From contig NW_003101677.1 in the NCBI RefSeq assembly GCF_000003855.2, forward strand, positions 1,595,506-1,659,505: 64,000 bases of DNA, written 5' to 3'. A program made the position numbers and the translations under genes. The notes under the pieces were generated by a model. It was not told the DNA's origin and ran no database searches. It worked only from the letters and a program-made list of their open reading frames with translations. Positions within the stretch are counted from its first letter, which is position 1. Each line of letters opens with the position of its first letter. Origin of the DNA: Blastomyces gilchristii SLH14081. Taxonomy: Eukaryota > Ascomycota > Eurotiomycetes > Onygenales > Ajellomycetaceae. Below are positions 32,534 to 45,375 of the stretch, piece by piece.

Positions 32534-33960
32534 ATGAATATCTTCTCTAGTTAATATAAATAACACTCTTCTCTGCTATCTGAACTGAAAGATATGCAGA
32601 ATCTCTCAGAGAATTTACTTGAAGTAGTAAGAAAAACAGCTGAGACTGCTGAACTGAAATTGAAGCTCTGTACATATACAATAATTCTAAATGAGATTGA
32701 GACCTTGTGTACACAGTGACAGGCTGAGACAGAAGTTAAGTAATAATTAATATTCACTGTGAATCAAGTATTCACTATGAAGAGCTTTACTAATGCAATT
32801 ATTATCATCAATAAGAATAGAAGAAAATCAGATCTTAGATCTGCAGTGAGAGATTAAATATTTATACAGATAGATGACTACACTAAATCTGAAGATCTTA
32901 TCACAATTGTTTATAATCTTATCAGAAGTGTATATATTATCTGAGATTACTGTGCAAGATGAGAATCTGAGTATGAGATATATCAAGTCAGAAGATCTGC
33001 TGAAGCTATCAAGCTTTAATAGCAACTGAAAAAATAATGCTATAATCAGCTGACTAAGTCAGATATGATTATATTATTGAATTGAATATGAACTCACAGA
33101 CAGATAGTTAATAAAATTTTAACAAGTTTTAAGATCTGCTGTGTTTCTATATGAAAAAGTGAAGTTATTATAAATGATCAGTGAAAAGATGAATCTCACA
33201 TACTTAGAGTGATATTCATTCTTATAAATATGAAATGAGTTTTTCAAATGAATCTTACATAACTTTAAGAAAGTGAATGCATGAGATAAGCATTATAAAT
33301 GCTTCACTGAGTGTAGATAAGTGAGTAATCTTATATCATACTTTATATACTTCAGCTTACACTATCTCATACTAAATGAAGAGCTTTTAACATCTTTCTG
33401 TTTATCAATCTTCATTCATGATCTTACACTCAAGTTAAGAGTGAAATGAAAATGCTTAATCTCACAGTCAGACACAGTGAAGAAAGCATATAACATTTTC
33501 ATTATACAGAAATAAGTAAGTCAACTATGATAGAAAATACTGTAATTAAGTATATCTTAACAGAGAATGAGTAATCAGACTTCTATGATACAAGTCACAC
33601 ATCTGAATATAATGAATCTAGATTTGAATGTCATTGCTAAAGCACTGAATTCTCTGAAAAAGAGATTCTCTGAGTGAAAACCTTGATATTGTAAGTATTG
33701 AGCTTGCTTCAACTATGAATATCAAAATCATGATATAAAAGATTGCACACAGCATGTGCAGTCAAGAGAGTTAAAAAACTAGCAGAATCAGTGAGCTCAG
33801 AGACACTCACTGATATTCTATAAAAAGTCTTCAAAGTAAAAGAGATATCTGTGTTAGATAACTCTCTGAATTCTGTGAATATCAAGAGAAAGCAGACTTC
33901 TGACTGAGATGCAGGTGAGAATGAAGCAGACACTCATCTCAATGTCTTGAGACCTGAAAT
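32534..33960 (+). pseudogene. gag of gypsy C1
   Basis: ATG at 32534 opens MNIFSS, matching C2 gag at 49574. The zinc knuckle at 33705-33746 fits CX2CX4HX4C except that the second Cys codon is TAT. The same codon is TGC in C2. Many Gln, Arg and Trp positions are stops. A Lys/Glu-rich region follows the knuckle. It is the nucleocapsid/capsid gene by order and motif. Confidence 0.78.
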
Positions 33961-35270
33961 GTTAATATATAAAGAGCACTTGAATAAGAATTGAGAGATG
34001 GCTGCAAAAGTATTAGCAGACACAGAAGTGTCTACACAATATATTGATAATCATATAATTCAAAGACTGAAAGAGATTCACTGAGAAAAGAATTCCTGAT
34101 GTATAAGATTATCTGATAACTAATATTTGATATCATCTGTAAGAGTAAGAGTTCTCTTATACTTCAGAGAATGATCTTGCTATATTTAAGCATGAGAGCT
34201 GCAGAATGTGAAATATAATCTTATTCTCAGACTTGATTAATTTCAAAGATTTAATTCACAGATTCAATGATGTACATGTTATATACAGTTGACTGATAGA
34301 AGAAAGTAGTTCATATAATTCTATTAACTGATATGAGAAGAACATTTCATATCTCTGATATAGAAGAGTTAAATCTGCTTATGTATTAATAAGTAAAGAG
34401 AATAATTTATAAGACCTCATCTGAAAGTATTCTGTATGTCATATGAGACCTGAAGGCAGAGAAAACCAAGATAAAGAATATGCAGAAGAACAAGTGTATG
34501 AAGAAGCTTCTGAAGAAGCATGAAAAGATCTTCTAAACAGATTTTTCATCAGAATTGCTGCTGAAATGAGAATTTGTACATGAGATTGACATGAGAGATG
34601 TGAAACCAGTCAATCAGAATGCATATTCTCTGTCACAAATACACCTTAAAGACCAGAAGTGTCAGATCACAGATCTTCTAGAATGTGATCTTATATAATT
34701 CTCATCAAGTGCATGAGGCTTTTCAGTCTTATTTGTGAAAAAGACAGGTGAAGAGTGACAGATGTGTATCAATTATTGAGTACTCAACAAGCTTATAATC
34801 AACAATGAATATTCACTGTCACAGATTCAACAACAGTTGAATACAGTCAGAAATACTTAATATCTATCAAAGATCAATCTTCTCTCAGAATATTGACAGA
34901 TCTGTGTAGATGAACTGTCAGTACTATAAACTGTGTTTAATATATAATGAAGAAAGTTCAAATTTCTGACAATATTATTCAGTCTGATAAATGCATCTAT
35001 TATCTTTCAAATGATAATGAATACAATTCTTCATAAACAGAATAAAACCTTACATCTTATATATTTGAATAACATTCTAGTCTTCTCAAACTTATACAAT
35101 GAATATCTGAAGTATCTTGATAAAGTGCTTATAACTCTGACAGAGTATAAGCTCTATATTAAATTAACAAAGTGTGTGTTTAAAACAGAAGAGTTAAAGT
35201 TCATAGAATATATAGTGAGTGATGACTGTATACATCTCATCTCAGAGAAATTGAATGTCATAGTGAGTTA
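33961..35270 (+). pseudogene. Protease/RT part of gypsy C1 pol
   Basis: The RT fingers and palm start near 34590. A CINYWVLNKL segment (about 34760-34790) corresponds to the LCIDYRxLNKL motif. The catalytic box at 35062-35073 reads YLNN, then ILVF. A clean stretch (35011-35271) reads LYIKLTKCVF and FIEYIVS, the usual RT thumb sequence. The frame is cut by the hAT at 35279 and resumes at 41163. Confidence 0.84.
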
Positions 35271-35278
35271 GTCATGAC
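35271..35278. repeat. 8-bp hAT target duplication (partner 41155-41162)
   Basis: GTCATGAC lies on both sides of the element. The uninterrupted homologous site in C2 is at about 52318-52328. Eight bases is the size typical of hAT transposons. Confidence 0.93.
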
Positions 35279-35645
35279 TAGACTGACCGTGTGACCGTGT
35301 CTGGGACCAGGACCAAACTTTACAGTTGTCACGTTGCCTAAAAGCATTACTCCTGGTCATGGTTTGTATTCATCACATTGATTTCAAATCCTGTTATTTC
35401 AAATATTAAAGATCTCAGATTCACTTTTCAAATAAAAATCTAGTCTCAGATAAAGAATATGTTTGAATTCTTAGTCACATTTTCATTCTGATTTCATTAT
35501 TGAAAATGGCATTAAATGAGATCATGAAATCATTTCTCACTTACATAATATCATAACATAGTGCTCATTTGTTGAAAATTCAACAGAGAGTATTATCAAA
35601 TATCATTACTTTTCTAAACACAGATTATAATCAATATCATTTTAA

Positions 35646-35860
35646 TTAAAAAAAAAAATGTATAATACAAAAAATAACAAAAAAACAAATAACAAAATAA
35701 CAAGAAAAAATCACAATAAAAAAAAAAAAAAAAAAAAAAAGAGAAAGAAAAAAAGAAGAGAAAGAAAAAAAGAGACAGAAAGAGAAAGAAAAATAAAAAA
35801 AAAAAGAAAAGAAAAAGAAAAAAATAAAAAACAAAAACAAAAAAAAATCAAGATTACAGG
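35646..35860 (+). repeat. A/G-rich low-complexity tract
   Basis: There is a run of 20 or more A residues (about 35718-35740), then AAAGAAAAAGAG-type sequence. Lys/Arg/Glu frames on the plus strand and Phe/Ser frames on the minus strand are by-products. It lies in the non-coding left part of the hAT. Confidence 0.85.
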
Positions 35861-36946
35861 GCTGCAGCACTCTTAAAATACTCACTTCTCAGAGTCTTCA
35901 CAATGTTTATCACTAACTGTGTATCTCTCACAGTGAGGGTAACATAGCTGTGATGAGTTATTGCCTTAACATCATCTAATAAATAATCAGTATATATCTA
36001 TATAAATGTGAATAATTAGAAAACATACACTTAAAAAGTGTGGCCAGGGTGGACTCTGCTGTCACTTGAATGACATCAAGGACAGAATGCTGGAATTGAT
36101 GATTTCTCTCATCAATTTCATGAACAAGGTGCATGAAGGTGGCCTTGAGAAATATAAGATCTTCAGACTTCTGATAGAAACAGATCTCACAGAGAGACTC
36201 TATTTTCATCATATCAGAGACTGAGTATTATCAAAAAGTGTTACTTCAATGCACATGCACTTACTGCAGTGATTCACTCTCTGCACATATGACTGAGAGT
36301 TGCAGCTTTCTCATGCTGCACAGCTCTCCCTGAGATGCTGCTGCTGATTTGCAACTCACACAGTCTCTCAGTCCAGCACACACTGTGCATATGCAGCTCT
36401 GTGTGCTGGGGCCGTGTTGATCATTATGGCCTGGCGTGATACTCACTTTTCACAGGCCATGTTTCATTTGATTGAGAGAGAGGAGAAGGATGTGACTGCT
36501 GTTTTATTTGAGAGAGAGTGAGTAATTGAATCTATAGAAGATAATTTGATTTCTTCTACATTTGAAATTTGATTAGTCTATACTCTTCAATTTGAGAGTT
36601 TCTGAGAGTGTTTTAATAGTTTTCATATCAGCTTGAAATTAGTGATTGATTGAAGAAGAGAAAAGAGAGAAGAAAGAAATAAGAATAACTTATCTTTATA
36701 ATATGAAAACAGAGAATTGCTGCAATCATTTATCCTAGCAATAAAGATCTGTTTTCTGCATGTATCTCTGATACAGATTATATAATAACTGTATACAAAG
36801 AATATCAACAGTACATGTATTGAATGAAGATGATGTTGCTATACAACACTGTAGCTGTTTCTGTACATCACTGAAAGCTGTTAATATTTTCTTTAAGTCT
36901 CTTTATATTTGATAAGTCAGTAATATATTTCAATGCACTCTTTCTT

Positions 36947-37072
36947 TCATCATCATCATTATTATCATCATCATCATTATTATCATCATCATTATCATCA
37001 TCACTATCATTATCATCATTATCATCATCATCATCATCATTATCATCATCATTATTATCATTATTATCATAT
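36947..37072 (+). repeat. (ATC/ATT)n microsatellite
   Basis: About 125 bp of TCATCATCATTATTATC units. A His/Tyr-rich frame across it is not a gene. It lies just upstream of the Cys-rich frame in the hAT. Confidence 0.9.
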
Positions 37073-37149
37073 TATTTCTGACTGCCTCTTCTGCCTTTAC
37101 CTCTCTTCAACACTCACTGAAATCAATCATGTCATCTCTCTTCAAATAT

Positions 37150-37900
37150 TCTGCGGTTCTGTGAACCATCAAGGCATGTGAGCGCTGTCACAGATTGAAG
37201 AGAGAGAAGAAGAAGGTGTTCAAGTGAGAGAAGACAGATTGTAAGACATGTTATAATGCCTTGAAGAGACTCTGTAAGAGAGCAGAATGATAACAATTTT
37301 AAGTAATGCTTCTGATAGATTTAGACTGAACTAAGTATAGAAATAATGCAGATAACACTGCCTGTGAGAGATTGAAGAAGAAGATAGTGAAGAGCCTCAT
37401 GCAGCAGCAGTGAAACCAGAAGAAGTTCTGAGAATGATTTGAGATCAAGATGAAGAGAGAGAGAGAGAAGAAGAGTATTACTGTAAATAAGTAATGACAG
37501 AAGAAGATTAAGAGAATGTTAAAGTAGAAGATAAAGAAGTCAAAACTGATAAGTTTTTTATTTATTGAAAGATAATGATTTTTAATAATACTTCTGTTCT
37601 CTAATTGATTAGCAGGAGCTGGCAGAGAAGGAGGGAATTAGAGCCTTGTTCAGGTCTTGAATGCACTTCATGATTCAGAACATTGAGAAGACAGCTCTGC
37701 TCTCTGAGTATGCTAATCTGCTTACTGCTGAGATGGAACCTGAGACAGCAGACCAGGAAATGCAGGATTTTGAGATGCAGGTTGACCTGGCTGAGAGGGA
37801 GCAGCAGAAACCCTTCTCTGAGAAGACAGTGAAGAGAGATTTTGAGATAATTATCATCTCAGATGAGGAGGAGAAGAAGAAGAAGAAGAATGAGAAGTGA
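37150..37900 (+). pseudogene. Possible Zn-cluster protein gene carried by the hAT
   Basis: At about 37174-37275 the frame reads ACERCHRLKREKKKVFK, then DCKTCYNALKRLCKRAE. The CX2C...CX2CX6C layout and basic residues resemble a fungal Zn2Cys6 cluster, although the expected third Cys of the first half is not visible. A second exon-like frame (37614-37900, after ...ttgattagcag) is acidic and ends in an EEEKKKKK tail. The role is unknown. It could be a captured host regulator or a second element protein. Confidence 0.5.
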
Positions 37901-38419
37901 ATTATAAAGAATGATAAGAAGAATGAGGAAGAGAAGAAAGATAATGAGTAGAAAAAGTTTTTTTCTTTTTATATTAGTTAGTTATAAGTTCATAATTATT
38001 AATAATTGAAATTAATTTTGAGTTTTTAAAAATTATTGTACAAGTTGTAATCAAGTCAGGAACAATATATATATATATATATATATTTAACTATCATGAT
38101 TCATAAATCACTATAATGTATAAGTATCAACATTTTTTCAACATTGATATTCACAATATTAATATATTTTTAATGATATTATCTGATAACACAATTTAGT
38201 AACACTCTCTTTCACAATATTAATATATTTCAAGAAATATAACAGAGATTAATCAAGATTGTTTATTTACTTTTATACATTGATGATATTCAATCTGAGT
38301 TAGTACTAAAATTATAACTAAGCTAAGAAACAAGATTATTTTCTCTTATATTAATTCTTCTTACACACATCAGTGATCAGTTATTGAAAATAAATTATTA
38401 TCTTTCTCAAATTATTATC

Positions 38420-40890
38420 ATGTCTTCTGAATTCACTTCTTTCACTTCTTTTACTTCTATTGAAGATTCACAAACTCTTCAAGAAATCACTGTGAATCAC
38501 AAAGTCTATGTTATTTACAATTCAACACAGAATGCTCTCTTTCAATTATGATGAATAATCACTTCATTCTTCACATCTGATTTCAGGTCATGAAATTTAT
38601 GAAAAACTCAACATAAATATCAAGATGAACTATGAAATAATTATCAACAGGTTGTATTACAGATTACTGAAGAGTCATCTCTCTGCTGCAATCACTGTAA
38701 CTCTATTCAGAAACATTCATCATGAACTGATCATGACTCTGAAGAAATTTCTCAACATCTGAAGTCATCAGAATGCAGATAACAAAAGAAAAATAATCAG
38801 AAAATTACTACTGAGCTGATAAGTTACTCTATCAGATAACAATTTTTGATAACACTAACTTTCTAATTTGAAGAAAATCATGTGAAAATAATCTTATATC
38901 AGTACTCTGATTTCACAACTCTCACCTGATAACTTCTGTGAACAATTACTTCACATATGTATATCTCTGAATCTTTCTCTTCAATCAATTGAAAACCCCG
39001 AATTCTGAACACTTCTTCAAATGCTTAATTCAAATCTTCATATTCCACATCAATCCTGTCTTCAATCCAACCTTGAGACACACTACAAAGTCAATATGCA
39101 ATATCTAGAATCAGAGTTGAAGAATCATTGAAGAGTGTCTCTCACAGTGAATGCATGAACTAGTACAAACAATCTTGCATTTATGAGAGTTACATGTTAT
39201 TACATTGATGAGAACTGGACTTATTGAGAGATATTAATTGAATTTGAATCATTGATCAGTAGTCATACTAAGGATTATATGACAGAGATATTAATAACTA
39301 TGATTAAAAATGACTATTGAAATATTAGTCTCAGTCTTCTTACAATTACAACTGACAATGCTGTGAATAACTACACTATAATGAAGAGCTTGGAGCAAAA
39401 ATTGGCTTTGCATTCATGAAATAATAAACAAGATCATATTCTCTGCATTGCTCATATGATTCAACTTGTGATGCAAACACTGATAAAGAATCTTAACATT
39501 GAGACAAAGAATAATGAGATGACTGATTCTTGGGATGAGAATGAGATGAAAGTGATTACTCAAGTAACTTTTGCATTCACTTTGCAAAAGATAATGTTTT
39601 TTAATAACACTTTTTGATATTACTTTTTGATAATGCTTTTTAATAACACTACTGTTAATTTTGAATAGATTGACTAATAATTTAAATATCATAGATTTAA
39701 AACATTGCTAATGTGATTTGTACCTCTTCTAAATAATAACAACAATTTCATGATATTCAATAAACAAACAAATCAGTCACATCACTGAATATGATACAGA
39801 ATGTTAGAACACAGTGAAGTTCAACATATGAGATAGCTGTTTGAGCTCTTTGATTATATCAGACAATTGATCATTGAGTGCAACACTCTGATCAGAAAAA
39901 GATTCAGATATTGAAACTTTCTGATATGAAGTGAACTCAGTTGAAATATATGATTGATTTACTGTTTCAGTTTTATAAGACAATAAAGACAGTCTCAATC
40001 ACTCATACACCAATGCTGCAGTCAGTCTGATGAGTGTATAACAGTTTATTTACTCATCTTGAGAAGCAGTTGAATCACTTAAAAAGAAATTCAGTCTGAG
40101 ATGATGCTATAGCACAGGCTATTGTTACTGTAAGGGATAAACTGATATATTACTACAGCAAAATGAAACAATCTTTTGCAGAGTACTATGCTGTAGCAGC
40201 TCTACTAGATCTCTTCTGTTCAGTTAACATCTACACTTCTCAAGATTGAACAGAGGAGGAATGAGACTCATATGTTAAATTAGTCTGAGACTACTACAAT
40301 GTCAACTATCAGAGATTTGAACAAGCAGATGTTTGAGATGTGAAGACAGTGAAATACAATTCCCTAGTAAGTAATGATCTTTGATAACACTTCATATCAT
40401 ATAGAACTATAATACTAACTTTGAAACAGGACTTGCATACATTGATTACAACTGAAAATCAGGCAAAACTACATGCTTATAAAACTGAATTTGACTGCTA
40501 TTTTCAAGATAATCTGACAAATTTACACATCAAATCAATTCTAGAGTTATGAAAAATTGTTGAGAGTACATATTCAACTGTTGCACTGATGACACATGAT
40601 ATTCTGACAATTTCATTGACAGAGGTGAGAATGAAGTGAAAGTTCAACTCAAGTTGAGATATTTATCACTATCACTGAGAACAATTACAAGGAGAAACAA
40701 TCAAGAAACTCATGATTATAAAACATGAAATTATCAGACAGTTTAATATCTCTGATCACAGTATATCAGAGAAGTGTAGTTTTCATGAGAAAGTGAAGAA
40801 TAAACTTGCACAAGAATGTATTTAGTTGTTTCATGAGTGTTATCAATAATTGTTACCAAATTCTGATTATATAAGCAATCACTGAATGAA
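38420..40890 (+). pseudogene. hAT transposase
   Basis: ATG at 38420 gives MSSEFTSF. A BED-finger-like CCNHC...HL..SEC follows (38680-38775). The RNase H-like core includes SLTVNAWTS (about 39130-39160) and TITTDNAVNNY (39345-39380). The C-terminal dimerisation region near 40540-40700 reads ILELWKIVES, ALMTHDILTIS and an RDICHYR-like segment, equivalents of the WW..S.....A...L.IP hAT block. At least one intron (40367-40429) is present, and ACTNTT-rich stretches at 38840 and 39600 may be others. Stops make it inactive. Confidence 0.85.
40367..40429 (+). other. Intron in the hAT transposase
   Basis: A 63-bp segment starts GTAAGTAATG, contains the branch-like TACTAACTT, and ends GAAACAG. This is a textbook short ascomycete intron, and transposase coding continues on both sides. 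Confidence 0.75.
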
Positions 40891-41162
40891 CTGAATGGGA
40901 CTGATTTTAATCTTCAGTCTCAGTCTCATTCTGATTTTAGAAGAATGATCATCTTTCACAGTTTATTCTGAAAAATTACTTTCATTTCACTGTTCTTGAA
41001 TTAAATCTGGTCATTTTTCATGTCATTTCTCTCAGAAATGGTCCATTTTCAGATTTTTTTGAGGCTTGGTCCTGGTGGAACTCACGCCAAGAAATGTATG
41101 GGACCAGACCAAATGGGACCAAATGTGAAATTTATGGTCCCGGCGGCCAGTCTAGTCATGAC

Positions 41163-42740
41163 TGAGAAACATATATTATATACAACAGTTTCTTGAGTTA
41201 ATCTCATATTACTGTAGATTCATCAAGAGTTTTGTATAAATATCTACATCACTCTTAGATCTCTTAAGAGAAACAGATGCTAATCTGTGAAAGAAGAAGT
41301 TTCAGTCAATCATCTGAAATACTGCATGTGAAGAGGCTTTTCTCACACTGAGAGAACATTTAATAACATTCTCAGTGTTTATTCAATCAGATTGTAATAA
41401 ACCTTTCTACATTGAGACAGACATATTTAAATAAGCTATTAGAGACACTCTTTTACAGATGAGTAAGAACAGCAAGCTGCATCTGATCATATATAATAAT
41501 AGAAAACTATCAGACACTGAGCTCAATTACTCAGTGTATGAAAAGAAATTGCTAACAATCAAGCACACACTGGTGTTATGAGATAGATATATCAACAACA
41601 GATATATAAGAACAGTAATCACAGATTATGAAAGCCTTGTCTATCTATAATTGATAATAAAACCTTTTAAACACTTAGTATATTAAATCTCAGAGTTTTA
41701 AGTGTATAATCTATATATTGAATACTGAAAGAAATCAGACACTGTGATATCTAATACAATCAGTCACAGATCTGATTTCATGAATAAGAGTTCTATGAAC
41801 TGAGCATAAGAGAAGTTTGTGTTAAACACACTAAGAGAGTGTAAGAAATCAGAATGAGTGAACATAATAATCTCTCACTTAAAGAATAATAAGATGTTGA
41901 ATGATAAGCATCTTGTAAAGATGATAGAAGAAATACTTCTGAACTTCAAGCTGAGAAAATTAAAAAATGATATTGTGCTTTACTATAATCTAGAATACAT
42001 GAAAGCTCTCTATCTAGAATATTTATTTAGACATGACTTGATAACTCACATGCATAAGAAATTTAGTCACTTAGAAAGTTCTGAACTTATAAGTATACTC
42101 AAATCAAGAGTATACTGACTAAGCATGGCTGAGGACATTCAGACATATACTCATGAGTGCCTGAATTGCCAGATCATGAAAGAATCTAAGAAAGGATTAG
42201 AATGTGAGAAAGTGCAACATCAGATAAAATATATAATACAACTATTTAAATAATAAGAGATGAATCTCATAGACATATTGTCATAAATATTAAATGAAAA
42301 TCATTGAATAATCACTGCTATTAACTACACTACTGACTGGCCAGTTATGAAAGCAGTTTCAGAGATAATAGAGAAGATAGTGACAAAGTTTCTACACAAT
42401 GAGATCTATGTCAACTATGAAATGCTGCATGAGATTCTAACTGATAACAGTGCAAATCTTGTAGAAGAAGTGATAAGGCATTTCATGAGTCAGTTACAGA
42501 CAAGACATTGTAGAACAACATAATATTATTCATGAATAAATGAGAAGATGAAACACTTGAATGAAATCCTGAGTAACATGCTGATAAAATATCTAGTGAG
42601 CAAGTCTATGAGATTATGAAATGAATATCTCAGTCAGGTGCTATTAGCCATGCAAATTCAGTAGCATGCAGTCTTCAAGCATTTATCATTCTACCTGTTG
42701 TATGAATTGTATCCACACATTTCAGAGAATGCTTCAGAAA
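41163..42740 (+). pseudogene. RNase H and integrase part of gypsy C1 pol
   Basis: After the hAT the frame reads FLELISYYCRFIKSF, then an RNase H with FYIETDIF (41400-41430) and VYEKKLLTIKH. The integrase has an HMHKKFSHLES (about 42048-42080) and C..C (CLNCQ) zinc domain. A DDE core follows: LIDIL...ITAINYTTDWP (42269-42345), EILTDNSANL (42430-42460) and an E-containing KMKHLNEIL segment. The C2 copy aligns throughout. Confidence 0.85.
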
Positions 42741-43720
42741 AGATGAGGAAGAGAATAGCAGTTACAGATACAGCAGAAACAATAGTTGCAGATGCAACAG
42801 TCACAGACATGAAATCAAGATTGAAAGAGATCAGTTATACACATGCAAAAGCTAACAAGTTACTCCTGAATCAAGCAATTCAATCAAAAAGAATATGAGA
42901 CTCACTAGTTAAGAAATCAAGTCTCAAGATGAAAATGTGAGTTCTCATACACAATGAGAGTTCTGAGAAGTTTCAATCTAGATGGTTTGAGCTCTATAAA
43001 ATACTTAAATCACATTCTCTGAAAACATATGCATTGAAAGAATCAGAGAGACAGATCTTACATAACTTAATAAATGATTCATATTTTATAAAAGCAAAGA
43101 TGCAAGACCTGAGTGAATTATAATTATTCACAGCACTATTATCAGTGTTGAAAAAGAAGAGACTTATAATTAAAAAGTCTTACAAAGTAAGAGAAATCAT
43201 AGATACTTATAAATCAGATACTCTTACTTATTCTGACCTTTTCACAATTATAAGAAAAGAATGAGAAGAAATGAAGAAATCAGATGAATATTACACTTCA
43301 ATAAGTAATGAGACTGTAGTTAATTATATGATAATATGCTGCAGACAGCAGATATAACACAGTAAAGAGCAGTCTCAGAGCAGCAGACTTGCATGTAAAT
43401 CAGATTGCAGAAGAAAAAGAAATTCAGAGTTGAATTCAACTGTTTATATCAGTTCAATTATGAAGATAACAGAGAATGAAGCATCTGAAACATTCACAGA
43501 TATATAAGACTAAGTCATCTCAATCTCTGAGAATGCTCAGAGATCAGATGAGATTAGTTTCAATAAGCTGTTCACTGTAGTGATCTGAGTGAGTGAAGAG
43601 AGACAGTATAATACACAAGACAGAATTACAAGATGAAAGCTGCTGAACCTAGTCACTGAACACTGTATTATATAAAGGTCATATAAGAGTAGTAACTAGC
43701 AGACAAAGGAAAAGTGTAAG
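42741..43720 (+). pseudogene. C-terminal extension of gypsy C1 pol
   Basis: Plus-strand coding continues after the integrase core, with Lys/Glu-rich segments such as SRLKEISYTHAKANKLLL (42820-42880) and FQSRWFELYKILKSHS (about 42970-43015). The second resembles the GPY/F-type tail that follows many gypsy integrases. The homologous stretch in C2 is 54304-55250, interrupted just upstream by SINE-3. No chromodomain was recognised. Confidence 0.6.
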
Positions 43721-43959
43721 AAAGAAAAGAGATAATGAATTGATTATCAACTGTAAGAGTCAGCTGTAAAAAGATAAATGTTATCATACACATCTTATTC
43801 ATTTTTATACATTATATGTTTAATCTATTTTCAATATCACATCATCTGAAAATATCAAAAATAAAGAAAATCTCAAAACTTAAGATCTGTAAGAAATTTG
43901 AGAACTGCAAGTCACTCTCACAACAATACTGTATATATCTTCAATTCCTCTATCACTCT

Positions 43960-45375
43960 GTATACAACATTAATGTCATTTATCACAAGATTAACTAAAA
44001 TGTCAATATAGAAATGTGTATGCATACATGTAGAAAAATTAAAGAAGAGTATAAGACTCAAAGAATCAGAAGTCAAGACAGAGAAGATAAAGACAGAAGA
44101 AATGAAAGAAGAAGAGAGTACAGAATCAGATGAATAATAGCAGAAGTCACTCAGAGCTGAACACTTATAATCTGATATATATACAACCTTCTCTGCAGAG
44201 AAGGAAGAGAAAGTGATAGAAGAAGCTTAAGAGTGAGAGAGAGTAGTCTCAGCAGTATTATTATCTTCAATTCAAATAGTCTCTGACACTGAAGTAACTA
44301 AGAACTATTGTTAGTGTATGAAACTGTAAAAATAGAGATAATAATTATTGAATGAATATCTGCTGGCCTTAGAATTGTACATATAATTACAACATATATA
44401 AGACTTCTCAGAAAGAGAGAGAGAAATACAGAAGAATGCAGAAAGCAGAATACAGTGTACAAACAGCTCATTCTCATAATAATATCTTAGACAAGGTGTA
44501 TAAGTCTCATATCTGCAGGTGTAAAAGAGTACAACATCTGTGTTTCTGTTTCTGAAAACACAGATATCTTTTACCTGCATCACAAAGTCAGATAACAGAT
44601 ATTAGAGAATAGATTAATATGAATCTATTATTCTGAAGAAATTTATCAGAGCAGATATCTTTATAATATTAAACTTTACAGTTGTAAAAAGTTTCTTAGT
44701 ATCTGTGAACATCATGACTTTATATATAATAAAACTCATAATGATTTTCTCTAAGAATAGGAAAATCAGTGTTAGAAAGAGAAGATGAAAAAAGAAAGAC
44801 TTACAATCTTAATACTGTTAAGAAGAAGAGTGATTCTTCAGTATAAATGAATAATTGTCTTATTATAAATATTTAAAATGAATATAATAATCAGTGTCTG
44901 TGACTGAGCTTCAGATAGTTATATCATACACAGTCTTTATATAATAAATTGTTTTAGAAGTCAGTAAGAAGAGCAGAAGTATATACACTGAGAAACATAA
45001 TTCATTAAGTCTATACAACATTTTCTTGAAACAGGAAGAGCTGATAATGAAAGCAGAGACAGTAGAAGCAGAGGAAGCAGAAGTAGTGAGAGTGAGAATC
45101 ATAGAAACAGAGCTAGTGAGAGTGAGAGAACTGGAAACAGAGATAAGAAGAGAAGATTGAGAGAGAGCAGCAGAGAAAGAAACAGCAGTAGAAGAAACAG
45201 AGAGAGATATAGAAGACCTGATCACACATAACATAGACAATTTCTTCATTATTGTATTCTTCAAGTTTGTGATCAATAATTCAACATTGAGTTCACTATT
45301 ATCAGTGAATGCAAATCTGTCAACATGTGAAGATTCTATATGAATAAAAACAAACATATCAGTATCTGCATTCAT
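43960..45375 (-). pseudogene. Antisense multi-exon Cys-rich gene in gypsy C1
   Basis: Exon 1 starts at ATG 45375 with MNADTDMFVFIHIESS. It has a long Ser/Thr-rich middle and a segment SSCFKKMLYRLNELCF. A minus-strand intron follows (44804-44751: GTAAGT, TCTAACACT, CTTAG). Exon 2 (44750 to 44311) contains a Cys cluster (FYTCRYETYTPCLRYYYENE, then SYICCNYMYNS). A further Ser-rich frame extends to about 43960. C2 carries the same frames and intron. Function unknown; the Cys cluster suggests metal binding. Plus-strand Arg/Glu-rich frames over the same DNA are the alternative reading. Confidence 0.5.
44751..44804 (-). other. Putative intron of the antisense gene in C1
   Basis: On the minus strand it begins GTAAGTCTTTC, has TCTAACACT about 20 nt from the end, and ends TATTCTTAG: 54 bp. 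The same intron occurs in C2 at 56361-56306 (56 bp). Confidence 0.6.

Larger units (their letters stand above)
35279..41154 (+). mobile_element. hAT DNA transposon (5876 bp) inside gypsy C1
   Basis: Terminal inverted repeats TAGACTGACCG (left) and CGGCCAGTCTA (right, one mismatch when inverted) and an 8-bp duplication define it. A transposase lies at 38420-40890. A second Cys-rich reading region lies at about 37150-37900. The ends keep CpG and GG/CC (for example ctgggaccaggacc at the left and ggtcccggcggcc at the right). The interior is AT-rich. Confidence 0.93.

Noticed and set aside
35646..35885. Lys-rich or Phe-rich small proteins
   Set aside because: They come from an A/G-rich low-complexity tract with a long poly-A run.
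36947..37072. CRISPR-like or other spaced repeat array
   Set aside because: No direct repeats separated by unique spacers were seen anywhere in the window. Repeats here are microsatellites, coiled-coil units or LTRs.
36933..37181. His/Tyr-rich protein
   Set aside because: It is a translation of an (ATC/ATT)n microsatellite.
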